Positions 1-9,961 are shown, counted from the first letter of the stretch. The stretch is 33,819 nucleotides of DNA from Candidatus Gastranaerophilales bacterium (GCA_905236205.1 CAJOPF010000011.1:1-33819), one strand, 5' to 3'. Translations and numbers: made by a program. The notes: a model not told the origin generated them from the letters alone.

Positions 1-590
1 AATAATAAAATTACCAACATCAAAATTAACTCAATTGAAACAAGTACAACACCAATTGACATACCTGCTTTCAACGGTAAGTTTAAAATGTTCAAAGGAT
101 TACCTTTTAATGCGGTAAATGCAGTTCTTGAGTTAGCTAAAGTGTTCATTCTGATACCGAACCAAGCTACGGCATAAGAACCTAAAATACCGATAACTGA
201 AAAAGCTAAAATGATAAGAACACCTGTCCAACCCATTTTAGCTAATCCACCAAAGTAAAATGCAATACATAAACCGATTAGAATTTCTAATGCGATTAAG
301 AATTTACCTTGTTGAACCAAATAAGTTTTACAAGTTTCAAAAATTGTGTTTCCAACTGCAGCCATGCAATCATGAACTTCGTTTTTCTTAACTTGTAAAA
401 ATGCGATAAGTCCGAAAATCAAACCTAAAACAGAAACTCCAAGTCCCCACAATAACAATGTGTGACCTAAAGGATAATGTTTTGCGATTTCCGGAACTAC
501 CAAATCTGCTTCACTTGCAAATGCAGGAGCAGAAATCATCAACAATGAAAGCAACATTGCCGACAAAGTCATTCCGTTTCTTTTTTTCAT
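1..590 (-). CDS. hppA: Membrane-bound ion-translocating inorganic pyrophosphatase, N-terminal part (3' end beyond window)
   Basis: Manual translation of the reverse strand from ATG at 590: MKKRNGMTLSAMLLSLLMISAPAFASEADLVVPEIAKHYPLGHTLLLWGLGVSVLGLIFGLIAFLQVKK...ETCKTYLVQQGKFLIALEI...AWFGIRMNTLANSRTAFTALKGNPLNILNLPLKAGMSIG; open to the window edge; M-PPase-like TM pattern and 'IRMNTLANSRTA' motif. SD-like AAGGAG upstream. Confidence 0.8.
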   Translation of the reverse strand, partial: MKKRNGMTLSAMLLSLLMISAPAFASEADLVVPEIAKHYPLGHTLLLWGLGVSVLGLIFGLIAFLQVKKNEVHDCMAAVGNTIFETCKTYLVQQGKFLIALEILIGLCIAFYFGGLAKMGWTGVLIILAFSVIGILGSYAVAWFGIRMNTLANSRTAFTALKGNPLNILNLPLKAGMSIGVVLVSIELILMLVILL

Positions 591-819
591 GTTTTCTCCT
601 TCACTAAAAAAAAAGTTAAATATTAATATCCAAGAAATATTCTCACATAAACATTTTTTTTTGCAACAATGTAAACAAAAATTCATACAATTAGATTACG
701 GTTCAAATTAGTGTATATATTACATTATAAACTATTGTAAAATTTTTGTTTTTAAGTAACAAATTTTTTTTTTAGGAGTATTATTATAAGTACGATTTAC
801 TAACTAATGCACAACAAAC

Positions 820-1965
820 ATGATTTTAAGACATCTTGAAGCTCAAACATTAACTCAAACACCGGTATTAAAGAATGTTGTAAAAGAAGTTCCAACAGTA
901 CAGGCAAAAACAGAGGAAAAAGGTACAGATAACAAAATTGAATCTAAAGCACTGTCAAGCTACTTTAGAGGCGGTCAAATGGTTCATTTTGAAGGTCATC
1001 ACTGTTCAAAATCAGATTTTAAAGTAAAAAAAGAAGAAGGTATTCCATGCGCATGTTGCGGTCGTTTAATGATGACAAACAACGGCGTTCAAAATTTTGA
1101 ACGTAAAGCAATCGGAGCAAAAGGTGAGGATTTACAAAATCTTTTGACTGTTAACATGGATTATTTCAGAGGAACTGAAAAAGCTGTAGTGAATTTCTTG
1201 GTAAAAACATCTAAAATAAATCCTAACTTAACAATGAAGGGTTTATTAACTCAATATTCACCAAACGCAAAATCTCTATTGGAAGAAGAACAAAGAAATG
1301 TTTTGGCAGAAGTATCAAATAAAGCATCCGTATTAGGAAAAGACAATCCTGTAGAAAAATGTGTGCAAAAAGCATTAAAAGATATTGAAAAAAGCACTGA
1401 TGAGAAACACTTTGAAAGAAAACCTTTCTTAAAAAAATTGGTTGATGCAACAAAAGACATGGAAGACAAAGAGCTTGCTGGTCAAATACTTGATAGTGCA
1501 GTAAAATTACCAATGTCAAAAAATTCAATAGAAGCATTTATAGTAAAATATGCTCATGGCAATAAAGAAGATAGAGACATAGCTCACAGACTTGCTCAAA
1601 CAGCAGTTTCAACAGCTGAGCACATTCATCCTGATACATTAGGCGGTCCTGACCATACAGCTAACTATGTTGCAGAATGTGGTGATTGCAACAGCAAAAG
1701 AGGTCACATGCCATTGGAAGAATGGATGGAAAACTTTCCAAACATGCCAAGAAGCGTTCAAAGAAATATTGACGAGGTAACTGAAAGAATTATTAAAGGC
1801 AACCTTGGAAGCAGATATGACGATTATCCGATGGATATACAAGCAACAATGAACCGAGAAACAGGCGGAATAATCAGACTTAAGGTAAAAAATCCTGAAG
1901 AAATTCAAAAAGCAAGAGAAGAAAGAGGACTTGCGCAACCTGAAGAATCGAGTTCTCATCACTAA
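820..1965 (+). CDS. HNH-endonuclease-like protein with separated N-terminal CxxC and C-terminal HNH core (paralog A)
   Basis: CACCGRLMM near residues 77-85; AEHIHPDTLGGPDHTANYVAECGDCNSKRGHMPLEEWM near the C-terminus; homologous along its length to 2039..3475. Confidence 0.75.
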   Translation: MILRHLEAQTLTQTPVLKNVVKEVPTVQAKTEEKGTDNKIESKALSSYFRGGQMVHFEGHHCSKSDFKVKKEEGIPCACCGRLMMTNNGVQNFERKAIGAKGEDLQNLLTVNMDYFRGTEKAVVNFLVKTSKINPNLTMKGLLTQYSPNAKSLLEEEQRNVLAEVSNKASVLGKDNPVEKCVQKALKDIEKSTDEKHFERKPFLKKLVDATKDMEDKELAGQILDSAVKLPMSKNSIEAFIVKYAHGNKEDRDIAHRLAQTAVSTAEHIHPDTLGGPDHTANYVAECGDCNSKRGHMPLEEWMENFPNMPRSVQRNIDEVTERIIKGNLGSRYDDYPMDIQATMNRETGGIIRLKVKNPEEIQKAREERGLAQPEESSSHH

Positions 1966-2038
1966 ATCAATAACAGATAATAATTATATATTTATATAGG
2001 TCTCAAAAAACAATTTAGGAAATAGGTAATATTTAAAA

Positions 2039-3475
2039 ATGCACGTTCAAAGAATTATGGCAGCTGCGCCAATTTCGACAGTATCAAACAAAACTCAAAC
2101 TCAAAAACCGGAAGCACAAAATGTAACAGCACCTTTTGAAGCAAATTCTTCAAAAGCATCACAAATTGCAAGAAACTACTTCATGGCATCTCAAATGGTA
2201 AATCCTGCATTCACAGGTTTTCCTTGTTCAACTTCTAATTTCAGAGTAAAAGAACTTGAAGATATGCCTTGTACTTGCTGTGGTCGTCCAATGATGACAA
2301 ATAAACAGATTGATGACTTTACATTAAAAGCATCTAAAGCATCGGGAGAAGGATTGAACCAAATTTTAGAAGACCACATGAAATATTTCAGAGCTGAAGA
2401 AAAAGCTATTGTGCATTATATACAAAAACAATTAAAAGGTGATTATCCGGATGCTGACTTAACATCAGCTATTTCAAGAACAAATCCGTCTGCAAGACAA
2501 ATATTAAGAGATGAGCAAGCAGATGTTTTAAGAAGAACAAGCGAAATTTCAAAAGAACTTTTAGGTGAAAACAATCCTGTACAAAACGCTTGCGAAAGAG
2601 AATTAAACACTACTTTTGCTACTGATAAAGCAAAAAACAGACAAAAAAATAAAGCAGGTTCTGGAGCAGGAGCTAATTTTGACAGAACTAATTTCTTAAC
2701 AACTTTGGTTAAATTAGAACATAACAAAGGCATTGAACACGAAAAAATGCACCACATCTTAGACGTAGCTGTCCAATTACCTGAATCTGAAAAAATCATT
2801 GATAAAATGCTTACACAATACGGCAAAGGAAACAGTAATGAAAGATTTGCTCACAGACTAATCCAAAAAGCCGTAGTAACAGCAGAACATATTCATCCAA
2901 AATCAAAAGGCGGTCCTAACGCAACAAACAATTACATGGGTGAATGCCAAGAATGTAATGGTTCTCGCGGAAACATGTCTTATGAAGAATGGATGAAACG
3001 TTACCCTAACATGCCTGATAATATTCAAGTACACGCTGATGCAGTAACTGAAGAAATTATAAAAGGTAAAATTGGCGGTAACTACGACGATTATCCTGTG
3101 GATTTAAAAGCTGCAGTTGAATCAGAAACCGAAGGAAAAGTTGTTTTAACTGTTAAAAATCCTGAAGAAATTGAAAAGGCAAGAGAAGAAAGAGGTTTGA
3201 CAAAACCCGAAGCTGATGCAAAAGAAAAAGCTAACGCTTCAGGTGCTTACCAAGGCTCTTACCATGGAAACCCTGCATTAGAAGGCAGTTCTAAAAAGAC
3301 TTCTTCAACAGGTACAACGACTAATTCTACAGAAAAACCTCAACAAACAACAACTAACAATACAACTAAATCAGGAAAAAGTCATAAAGGACACAAAGGC
3401 GGTAAAAGACATCATATCGTTCAATTCCCTTCTCAAATGACTCAAGCTGAAGAAATTCAAGAAGAAGTTGCTTAA
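2039..3475 (+). CDS. HNH-endonuclease-like protein, paralog B, with low-complexity Thr/Lys/His-rich C-terminal tail
   Basis: CTCCGRPMM ... AEHIHPKSKGGPNATNNYMGECQECNGSRGNMSYEEWM; tail STGTTTNSTEKPQQTTTNNTTKSGKSHKGHKGGKRHH. Confidence 0.75.
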   Translation: MHVQRIMAAAPISTVSNKTQTQKPEAQNVTAPFEANSSKASQIARNYFMASQMVNPAFTGFPCSTSNFRVKELEDMPCTCCGRPMMTNKQIDDFTLKASKASGEGLNQILEDHMKYFRAEEKAIVHYIQKQLKGDYPDADLTSAISRTNPSARQILRDEQADVLRRTSEISKELLGENNPVQNACERELNTTFATDKAKNRQKNKAGSGAGANFDRTNFLTTLVKLEHNKGIEHEKMHHILDVAVQLPESEKIIDKMLTQYGKGNSNERFAHRLIQKAVVTAEHIHPKSKGGPNATNNYMGECQECNGSRGNMSYEEWMKRYPNMPDNIQVHADAVTEEIIKGKIGGNYDDYPVDLKAAVESETEGKVVLTVKNPEEIEKAREERGLTKPEADAKEKANASGAYQGSYHGNPALEGSSKKTSSTGTTTNSTEKPQQTTTNNTTKSGKSHKGHKGGKRHHIVQFPSQMTQAEEIQEEVA

Positions 3476-3490
3476 TATAATTAAGAAAAT

Positions 3491-3532
3491 AAAAAGAGCG
3501 TAATTTCCAAAATCGGGAGTTACGCTCTTTTT
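3491..3532. terminator. Bidirectional intrinsic terminator between convergent HNH paralog B and rsmD
   Basis: aaaaagagcgtaa-(tttccaaaatcggga...)-ttacgctcttttt: 13-bp perfect inverted repeat with A/T tails; the right arm carries the rsmD stop codon. Confidence 0.8.
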
Positions 3533-4026
3533 AAAAATGTTAGGAATTTATCGCCGTATTTTTTTTGTTTAATTATTTCATAATTTAAAAAATCAACATC
3601 TTCTGTATGTTCAAGTATAACTATTTTACATTCGGGCAAAACAGAGAGAGCCTGTTCATAAACGCCAGCATAATATGGCGGATCAATATATACAACGTCA
3701 AAATATTGCTGTGGTAAATGTTTTAAACAATCACTTTTTATAAGATTTTGATTTTCACCGATTTTTCTATAATTATCTTCTAAAATTTTAAAAATTTTAT
3801 TATTTTTTTCAATTGCAGTAACATGCTTAAAACCTCTTGATAAAGCTTCGAGTCCCATAATTCCCGAACCTGCAAACATATCAAGAAAATTTGCATCCTC
3901 AAAGTCTATTATTGCCTGAAGCGTGTTAAAAACAGCCATTCTGATTTTTGAAAGCGTTGGGCGTGTTATGCTTTCATCAGGTGCATAAATTTTTTGTCCT
4001 TTATATTTGCCTGCCGTAATATTCAT
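3520..4026 (-). CDS. rsmD: 16S rRNA (guanine(966)-N(2))-methyltransferase RsmD
   Basis: MNITAGKYKGQKIYAPDESITRPTLSKIRMAVFNTL...FLDMFAGSGIMGLEALSRG...DVVYIDPPYY; start moved from 4056 to the internal MNITAG start. Confidence 0.9.
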   Translation of the reverse strand: MNITAGKYKGQKIYAPDESITRPTLSKIRMAVFNTLQAIIDFEDANFLDMFAGSGIMGLEALSRGFKHVTAIEKNNKIFKILEDNYRKIGENQNLIKSDCLKHLPQQYFDVVYIDPPYYAGVYEQALSVLPECKIVILEHTEDVDFLNYEIIKQKKYGDKFLTFLKRA

Positions 4027-4027
4027 G

Positions 4028-4888
4028 TTACTTTCCGTTAATTGCAAAATAAACATCTTTAAGACGTTTTTTGCTTATGTGAGTATATAATTGAGTTGTT
4101 GCGACATCACTATGTCCCAAAAGTTCTTGTACAACACGTAAATCAGCGCCGTTTTCAAGCAAATGTGTTGCGTATGAATGTCTCAGTGTGTGCGGTGAAA
4201 TATTTTTGTGTATTTTTTTCCCTTGTTCATGAATAAAAACATATATATCCTGCCTTGAAAAACATCTTCCTTTATCGGAAATCAATAAAGTTTTTGTATC
4301 AAGCCTGAACTTTTTAATCAAGAAATCTCTGTGAGGAATATATAGTTTTATTGCAGAAATCGCTTTTTTGCCGAGCGGAACAATTCTTTCCTTTGAGCCT
4401 TTACCAAAAGCAGTTAAATATTTTGCACTCAAATCAAAATTATTGATTTTCAAATTTGTCAGCTCTGAAACCCGAAGTCCGCAACCGTACAACAATTCAA
4501 TAATAACTTTTTGAGTTACGGTTAAATTTTCGCGTAACATTTCTTCTATTTCCGCAACTGTCATAACTTTTGGTAATCTTTGAGGTACTTTTGGTCGTTC
4601 CACTGTCAAAGTGGGGTCAAACTTACATAATTCATTCGCACAAAGCCACTTAAAAAAACCTCTGAGTGAAGCAATTTTTCGGATTACACTTGTCGGAGAA
4701 TAGTTATTTTCTCTTAAAAACCTGATATAAGAATTTATTCCCATTCTTGTAACATTATCAAAATCAGGATGATTTGAATAGTCCAAAAACATAAGAATAT
4801 CACGCCTGTATGCGTCAATTGTATTTTTAGACAGACCTCTTTCAAGTTCAAGATAATCTAAATATTCTGACAAAATTTGCGTATCCAT
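4028..4888 (-). CDS. xerD: Xer-type tyrosine recombinase (XerC/XerD family)
   Basis: N-terminal SAM-like core (LERGLSKNTIDAYRRDILMFLDY), LLYGCGLRVSELTNL, HTLRHSYATHLLENGADLRVVQELLGHSDVATTQLYTHI. C versus D not resolved. Confidence 0.85.
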   Translation of the reverse strand: MDTQILSEYLDYLELERGLSKNTIDAYRRDILMFLDYSNHPDFDNVTRMGINSYIRFLRENNYSPTSVIRKIASLRGFFKWLCANELCKFDPTLTVERPKVPQRLPKVMTVAEIEEMLRENLTVTQKVIIELLYGCGLRVSELTNLKINNFDLSAKYLTAFGKGSKERIVPLGKKAISAIKLYIPHRDFLIKKFRLDTKTLLISDKGRCFSRQDIYVFIHEQGKKIHKNISPHTLRHSYATHLLENGADLRVVQELLGHSDVATTQLYTHISKKRLKDVYFAINGK

Positions 4889-4950
4889 ATTCGTATTATA
4901 ATATTTATCAAAAATTTATTCTTGCTTTAAATATATTATTTTTGAGAACA

Positions 4951-4990
4951 AAAAAAATAAAAGATGAAAAATATCATCTTTTATTTTTTT
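4951..4990. terminator. Intrinsic terminator hairpin (17-bp perfect stem) after the 5008..6294 gene
   Basis: aaaaaaataaaagatga-aaaata-tcatcttttattttttt. Confidence 0.7.
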
Positions 4991-5007
4991 TATATATTCA
5001 ATTAGTA

Positions 5008-6294
5008 CTATGCGAATGTTTTGAAGGAATCTTCAACGTTCTTTTTAGATATTTGTTTTACTGTGTCAATTTCTGTTTGAACGGCATTGTGTTCAGTATC
5101 AAGCTGTTTCAGTTTCAATTCAAGCTCTCTGTCCTGAGCGTGAACAATGGATGTTTTTGCGTTGATATTGTTCATTTCCTGTTCATATAAATAAGACTGA
5201 TAAGTGTACTCATTCATAGCTTGGTTATATGCTTCGTCATCCGTAATTGTATTTGCGGATATCGGATAATCTTCACCTCCATAGTTGAAACTTTGAACTC
5301 TGTTGTTGCCGTCACGACTGATAGTTACACCTTTGTATGAATCTTCTACGAAATTGGTTACCTCACTTGCAGAGTAGTAAACTACATGATCATCACCTGT
5401 AGAAGCTTTCGCAGCTTTGATATCAGAGGTTTTGTAGTATTGGTAAACAGGTTTTTCATCTGTTCCAACATTTGCTACCCAAATATTATCGGCACCATTG
5501 TTTGACAATCTATCGTACGCATCTTTATGCAAACTATCTTTTGAATCTACGTAAGATAATTTAGCGGTTTTTCCATTGTATGTGGTTATTGAGCCACCTG
5601 AATAGTTATCAGCTGTAAGATTCTTACCTTCATAAGCTTGTAGGGTTTGTGCCGGACCAGGAGTACCTGTACCCAAACTGTTTATTTGTTCTGAAGTAAA
5701 GAATTGTGTTGTACCATTCATCACAACTTTATACAAACGTTTACTTGTATCTGATGCATCACAACCCATTTGATTCCAAGCTGATAGTTCAGGTTCAGCA
5801 CCAGGTTTTGTATTATACGGAGTTACTGTTGCATCTTTCCATTCATTTGAAGCATTCAAGTATTGGAAATTTGTAGCATCTTTTCTTCTTAATTGAGTTG
5901 TTAAATCAGGATAAGTGTAAATCGCGTATGTATCAGAAGTAACAGAAGTGTTTGTCAAATCTGTTCTTTGTTTAGTTGTACAAGCAGGGAAACCTAATTC
6001 TTTTTCGGAATAAGTAAACAGAACAGTATATGTACCGTCATTACCTTTCGCAAATTGGGTAACAGTTGCTTGAGTATCATAGCTGCCTGGGATTATAAAC
6101 GAGTATTCAACCCTTGTGTAATCCTGTGTATTAGGTGGCACAGGAACTTGCAGCGTCAGCATTTGGTTATACAAATTAGCAGATTCATTTGATAGTTCAG
6201 TTCTTTGTTGGTTAATTTGCTGACCTTGATATTCTATATTTGTTTTTCTTGCGGTAAGGTTTAAAAATCTTGCCTGTGATGCTGCCATGCCCAT
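5008..6294 (-). CDS. Uncharacterised protein with conserved helical termini and divergent middle (paralog of 22063..23364)
   Basis: MGMAASQARFLNLTARKTNIEYQGQQINQQRTEL...; C-term QDRELELKLKQLDTEHNAVQTEIDTVKQISKKNVEDSFKTFA; SD-like AGGAG. Confidence 0.85.
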   Translation of the reverse strand: MGMAASQARFLNLTARKTNIEYQGQQINQQRTELSNESANLYNQMLTLQVPVPPNTQDYTRVEYSFIIPGSYDTQATVTQFAKGNDGTYTVLFTYSEKELGFPACTTKQRTDLTNTSVTSDTYAIYTYPDLTTQLRRKDATNFQYLNASNEWKDATVTPYNTKPGAEPELSAWNQMGCDASDTSKRLYKVVMNGTTQFFTSEQINSLGTGTPGPAQTLQAYEGKNLTADNYSGGSITTYNGKTAKLSYVDSKDSLHKDAYDRLSNNGADNIWVANVGTDEKPVYQYYKTSDIKAAKASTGDDHVVYYSASEVTNFVEDSYKGVTISRDGNNRVQSFNYGGEDYPISANTITDDEAYNQAMNEYTYQSYLYEQEMNNINAKTSIVHAQDRELELKLKQLDTEHNAVQTEIDTVKQISKKNVEDSFKTFA

Positions 6295-6397
6295 AATTTT
6301 TTCTCCTATGCTATGTCATTCGTCTATGTCGGCATGTTTAATGATGAATTTAGAAAAATCAACATGATATCATCTATTTAGTGTATACAAAACTTAA
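6295..6397 (-). repeat. 103-bp leader repeat, inverted copy of 21960..22062
   Basis: Reverse complement ttaagttttgtatacactaaatagatgatatcatgttgatttttctaaattcatcattaaacatgccgacatagacgaatgacatagcataggagaaaaaatt; 3 mismatches, no gaps to the other copy. Confidence 0.95.
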
Positions 6398-6561
6398 CAA
6401 AATTCTAAATCTCACTTATAACAAGAAAAACTAAAGTGTACATTTTTAAATAAATACAGCAATAAAGGGTAATTTTATATAATATTATATTAAAATTTCA
6501 AAACAAGACATGCTTTTGTGCCAATATTTGGTAATTTAATGCAGAAACAACTGACGTATTA

Positions 6562-9500
6562 TCAATCAACAGAGAAGATTTCCTTAATATCATCAATAGT
6601 AAGCGATTTTGTAATATTTCTGTCGACAGAAATTACGCTGTCAACAAGATTTCGTTTGATAGATTTAAGTTTTTGAATTTTTTCTTCAACCGTATTCTTA
6701 GTAATAATTCTGTAAACAAATACTTTCTTCGTTTGTCCGATACGGTACGCACGGTCTGTTGCCTGATCTTCAACCGCAGGATTCCACCAAGGGTCATAGT
6801 GGATTACATAATCTGCACCCGTCAGATTCAAACCTGTACCGCCCGCTTTTAAACTGATTAAGAAAATTGGAATACTTGTTGTTGAATTAAATCTTTCAAC
6901 AGCACCCTGACGGTCTTTTGTTTTACCTGTTAAGTATTCATAAGCAATACCTGTTCTTTCCAGCCAGCCTTTAATGATATCAAGCATATCCACAAATTGG
7001 CTGAATAACAGAACTCTGTGACCTTCCGAAATAATTTGTTCCAGCATTCCCTTCAAGTGCTCAAATTTACCTGACTGAATATCACCCTTAACCATATCTT
7101 TATCATATAAGCGAGGGTGACAGCATATTTGACGTAAACGTAACAATGCTGAGAAAATTGACATTCTGCTCTTTTCAAGACCATTTTGTTCAATAGACTT
7201 GAACAATTCTTCTTTTGTACTGTCAAGTACATCAAGATAGAAATCTTTTTGATCAGGAGTCATTTCACAGTATGCAATATTTTCTACTTTATCAGGTAAG
7301 TCTTTAGCAACGTCACGTTTCATACGACGTAAGATGAACGGATAAATTTGCATCTTCAAACGTTTTTCAACGGTCTTATCTCCGCGTTCCATAATCGGAT
7401 TAACGTATCTGAAATTAAATTCCGCAACATTAAATAAGAATCCAGGCATCAAGAAATCAAATACAGACCATAATTCTTCAAGCCTGTTCTCAATAGGAGT
7501 ACCAGAAAGAGCGAGTTTGTGGTCTGCACTAAGTTGTTTCACGGATTGCGCCGTTTGACTCATCGCATTTTTAATATTTTGAGATTCATCAAGAATTACA
7601 TATCTGAATTTTAACTCTTTCAATTCCTCTATATCACGTCTTATAAGAGCGTAACTTGTTATAACAACATCATAATTGGGGATTTCCGAAAAAAGATTTT
7701 TTCTGTCCACACCCGCTAATTTTAAACATTTTAAATCCGGAGTAAATTTTTGAATTTCTGATTCCCAGTTAAAAACAACAGAAGTAGGACAAACTACCAA
7801 AACAGGCATATCACCATCTGTTTCTTTTGCCTTTTGAATTAAACTCAAAGCCTGAAGCGTTTTACCAAGCCCCATGTCGTCTGCAAGAATACCGTTTAAG
7901 CCGTATTTATACATGAACCATAACCAGCTGAAACCTTTCATCTGATATTCACGAAGTTCTGCATTAACACCCTTCGGCAGTTGCAAGTCTTCTTCAGTAG
8001 AGAAGGAAGATATTTGCAACCAGAATTTTTGGAATTCCTCGCTCAAAACCAATTCAAACCCTCTTGTCTGCAATTCCTGCACCAAACCTGCACGATATGT
8101 TTTTACTATAAATTTATTTTCGTCATTTCGGTAGGCATCAAATGAATTAAAAGATTTCATCATTGCATAAATATCTTCGGCAGGATATTCAACAAAGCCC
8201 AAACTTCTCACGCGGCTGTATTTTTCATTATTTTGAATAGTTTCGTAAATTTCATCAAACCCGATTGTATCTTCTCCAACCTGACCGTACAATTGAATTT
8301 CAAAACTGTCTTTTGAATCTTGTGAAAAATCAATTTTTGCACACATTTTAAACGGTTCTTCAACCAATTTGAAGAAACTTACATCATCTTTTTCTTCAAA
8401 AACCCAGCCCTCACCAGCTTTACTCATGTAATAATTATAAAAATCAATTGCATTTTCTTTGTCCATCGCAAGGTTATTTGTTTGCATAGGAACAAATCTG
8501 CAAGCCAAAAGCATTTGATAAGCTTCAATTTCGTGTTTAATGTTACGTTTAACCCAATAAATCATATCGTCTTCTTTACGTTTTACCGTAACATAAGGAG
8601 TTTTTTCCGCGGTTTTTGAAAACGGAACTCTTACTCCGTCATATTCAAATTCTAAAGAAGCTTTCAAAGATTGGTCATAATCAATACCAAGAGTTACTAT
8701 TTTCTTTGGTGGTCGTTGTTCCAAGAATAATTTGCTGATTGTCTCAGAAACTTCCACATCAATAAGTTCCTGTAATTTCGGCAATTCTTCATATATAAAT
8801 TTACCGCCTTCCGCATCTTTCAAATCAGTAAATGTAGATTTAATAAGATTTTGAGGAACGACATTCATTGAAACATTTGTAGGAAAAATTACATTTTTAT
8901 ATCTGCCCCATTTTATTTGTCTGGAGAAATATCTAACTTCCTCAAAAGGAATAATATCATCTTTATCAGGTCGTTTCCAGTATAATTCAAGCATGATGTT
9001 ACCTGCCTGAGAGCTGTTAACAGCCAAAACCAAACGCCATTCTTTATCGGTAAATTTAATTACATTCTTTGTTTTTTCATCTAAAACTTCATCTGCAGCT
9101 GCCAATAGAGGAAACATAGGCGCAAACTTTGGTATAGGAATATCATACCAGCCTGCTTTTTTGTCCTGACGTGCAGTTTTTAAAATTTGCTGAAATATTG
9201 CAACTTCAACTTTTTGAGAATTATTTAATACAAAAGTTGAATCATTTTTTTGCGCTTCAATCAAGCCCAGCAAAATAGGTTCAATTGCCCTTACAACCTT
9301 TCCTGTTGTTCTTGACATAACCAAAATAGAAAAGAAATTAGGTTTTCTTTTCGGATTAAAGTGGAAAATATAATTACCCTTAGGCGGCTCTGTAAGAGTT
9401 GTATTCTCGTCGCTGTAATCAGCTTCTATACCGAATTTAGTTTCAAGCCAATCTTCATAAGCATGTTCATCAATTGCCTTTATCGCAATAGCAACGGCAT

Positions 9501-9738
9501 GTTTACACCATTCTTCTTTTAAAGGACAATTACATCTTGCTTCAACTTTATTCTTTTTAAAAATTAAATCCGTATTGTAAGAATCTTGGAAACTTCCTTT
9601 TACCTTACCCATATAGAAATTTTTTTCAGGGTAAGATTCAAGTATCATATCCTTTGTATAATACTCATATCCGCGCCGCCAACTTCCTGCGGTTGCATTT
9701 TCTTTCAAATATTTAAAATTGAATTCAGGAGCACCCAT
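6562..9738 (-). CDS. SNF2-family helicase with N-terminal SWIM zinc finger
   Basis: SWIM motif CNCPLKEEWCKHAVAIA; ILADDMGLGKTLQALSLI; LDESQNIKN; SGTPIENRLEELWS; DPWWNPAVEDQATDRAYRIGQ. Confidence 0.9.
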   Translation of the reverse strand: MGAPEFNFKYLKENATAGSWRRGYEYYTKDMILESYPEKNFYMGKVKGSFQDSYNTDLIFKKNKVEARCNCPLKEEWCKHAVAIAIKAIDEHAYEDWLETKFGIEADYSDENTTLTEPPKGNYIFHFNPKRKPNFFSILVMSRTTGKVVRAIEPILLGLIEAQKNDSTFVLNNSQKVEVAIFQQILKTARQDKKAGWYDIPIPKFAPMFPLLAAADEVLDEKTKNVIKFTDKEWRLVLAVNSSQAGNIMLELYWKRPDKDDIIPFEEVRYFSRQIKWGRYKNVIFPTNVSMNVVPQNLIKSTFTDLKDAEGGKFIYEELPKLQELIDVEVSETISKLFLEQRPPKKIVTLGIDYDQSLKASLEFEYDGVRVPFSKTAEKTPYVTVKRKEDDMIYWVKRNIKHEIEAYQMLLACRFVPMQTNNLAMDKENAIDFYNYYMSKAGEGWVFEEKDDVSFFKLVEEPFKMCAKIDFSQDSKDSFEIQLYGQVGEDTIGFDEIYETIQNNEKYSRVRSLGFVEYPAEDIYAMMKSFNSFDAYRNDENKFIVKTYRAGLVQELQTRGFELVLSEEFQKFWLQISSFSTEEDLQLPKGVNAELREYQMKGFSWLWFMYKYGLNGILADDMGLGKTLQALSLIQKAKETDGDMPVLVVCPTSVVFNWESEIQKFTPDLKCLKLAGVDRKNLFSEIPNYDVVITSYALIRRDIEELKELKFRYVILDESQNIKNAMSQTAQSVKQLSADHKLALSGTPIENRLEELWSVFDFLMPGFLFNVAEFNFRYVNPIMERGDKTVEKRLKMQIYPFILRRMKRDVAKDLPDKVENIAYCEMTPDQKDFYLDVLDSTKEELFKSIEQNGLEKSRMSIFSALLRLRQICCHPRLYDKDMVKGDIQSGKFEHLKGMLEQIISEGHRVLLFSQFVDMLDIIKGWLERTGIAYEYLTGKTKDRQGAVERFNSTTSIPIFLISLKAGGTGLNLTGADYVIHYDPWWNPAVEDQATDRAYRIGQTKKVFVYRIITKNTVEEKIQKLKSIKRNLVDSVISVDRNITKSLTIDDIKEIFSVD

Positions 9739-9961
9739 CTTCTAATACAGGTTTCACTTTCTTTTTCTTACTTAAGGGTGTAACAAACGGTTCAAGTATA
9801 AACTAATACTATTACTCTTAAGACGACCGTAATTAAATTATTGCACGAAAAATTTTAATTGCAAGCAAAAAATACATTAAATGTATGATTTTCAAAATTA
9901 AATTATAATAGTAATATTTATATGTATATTAGTTTGTGGCAAATATGGGGGGATATTTTAA

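Noticed and set aside
1223-1962. Antisense ORFs within HNH paralog A (104, 72, 107 aa)
   Set aside because: Hydrophobic/low-quality translations opposite a well-supported CDS; typical shadow ORFs in AT-rich DNA.
820-3475. HNH pair as restriction endonucleases or homing enzymes
   Set aside because: No methyltransferase, specificity subunit or intron/intein context; kept as uncharacterised HNH-like.
4028-4888. Xer recombinase as integrase of a mobile element carrying the HNH genes
   Set aside because: Standard Xer length and motifs, operon-like with rsmD (1-nt gap), no att-like repeats or phage genes.
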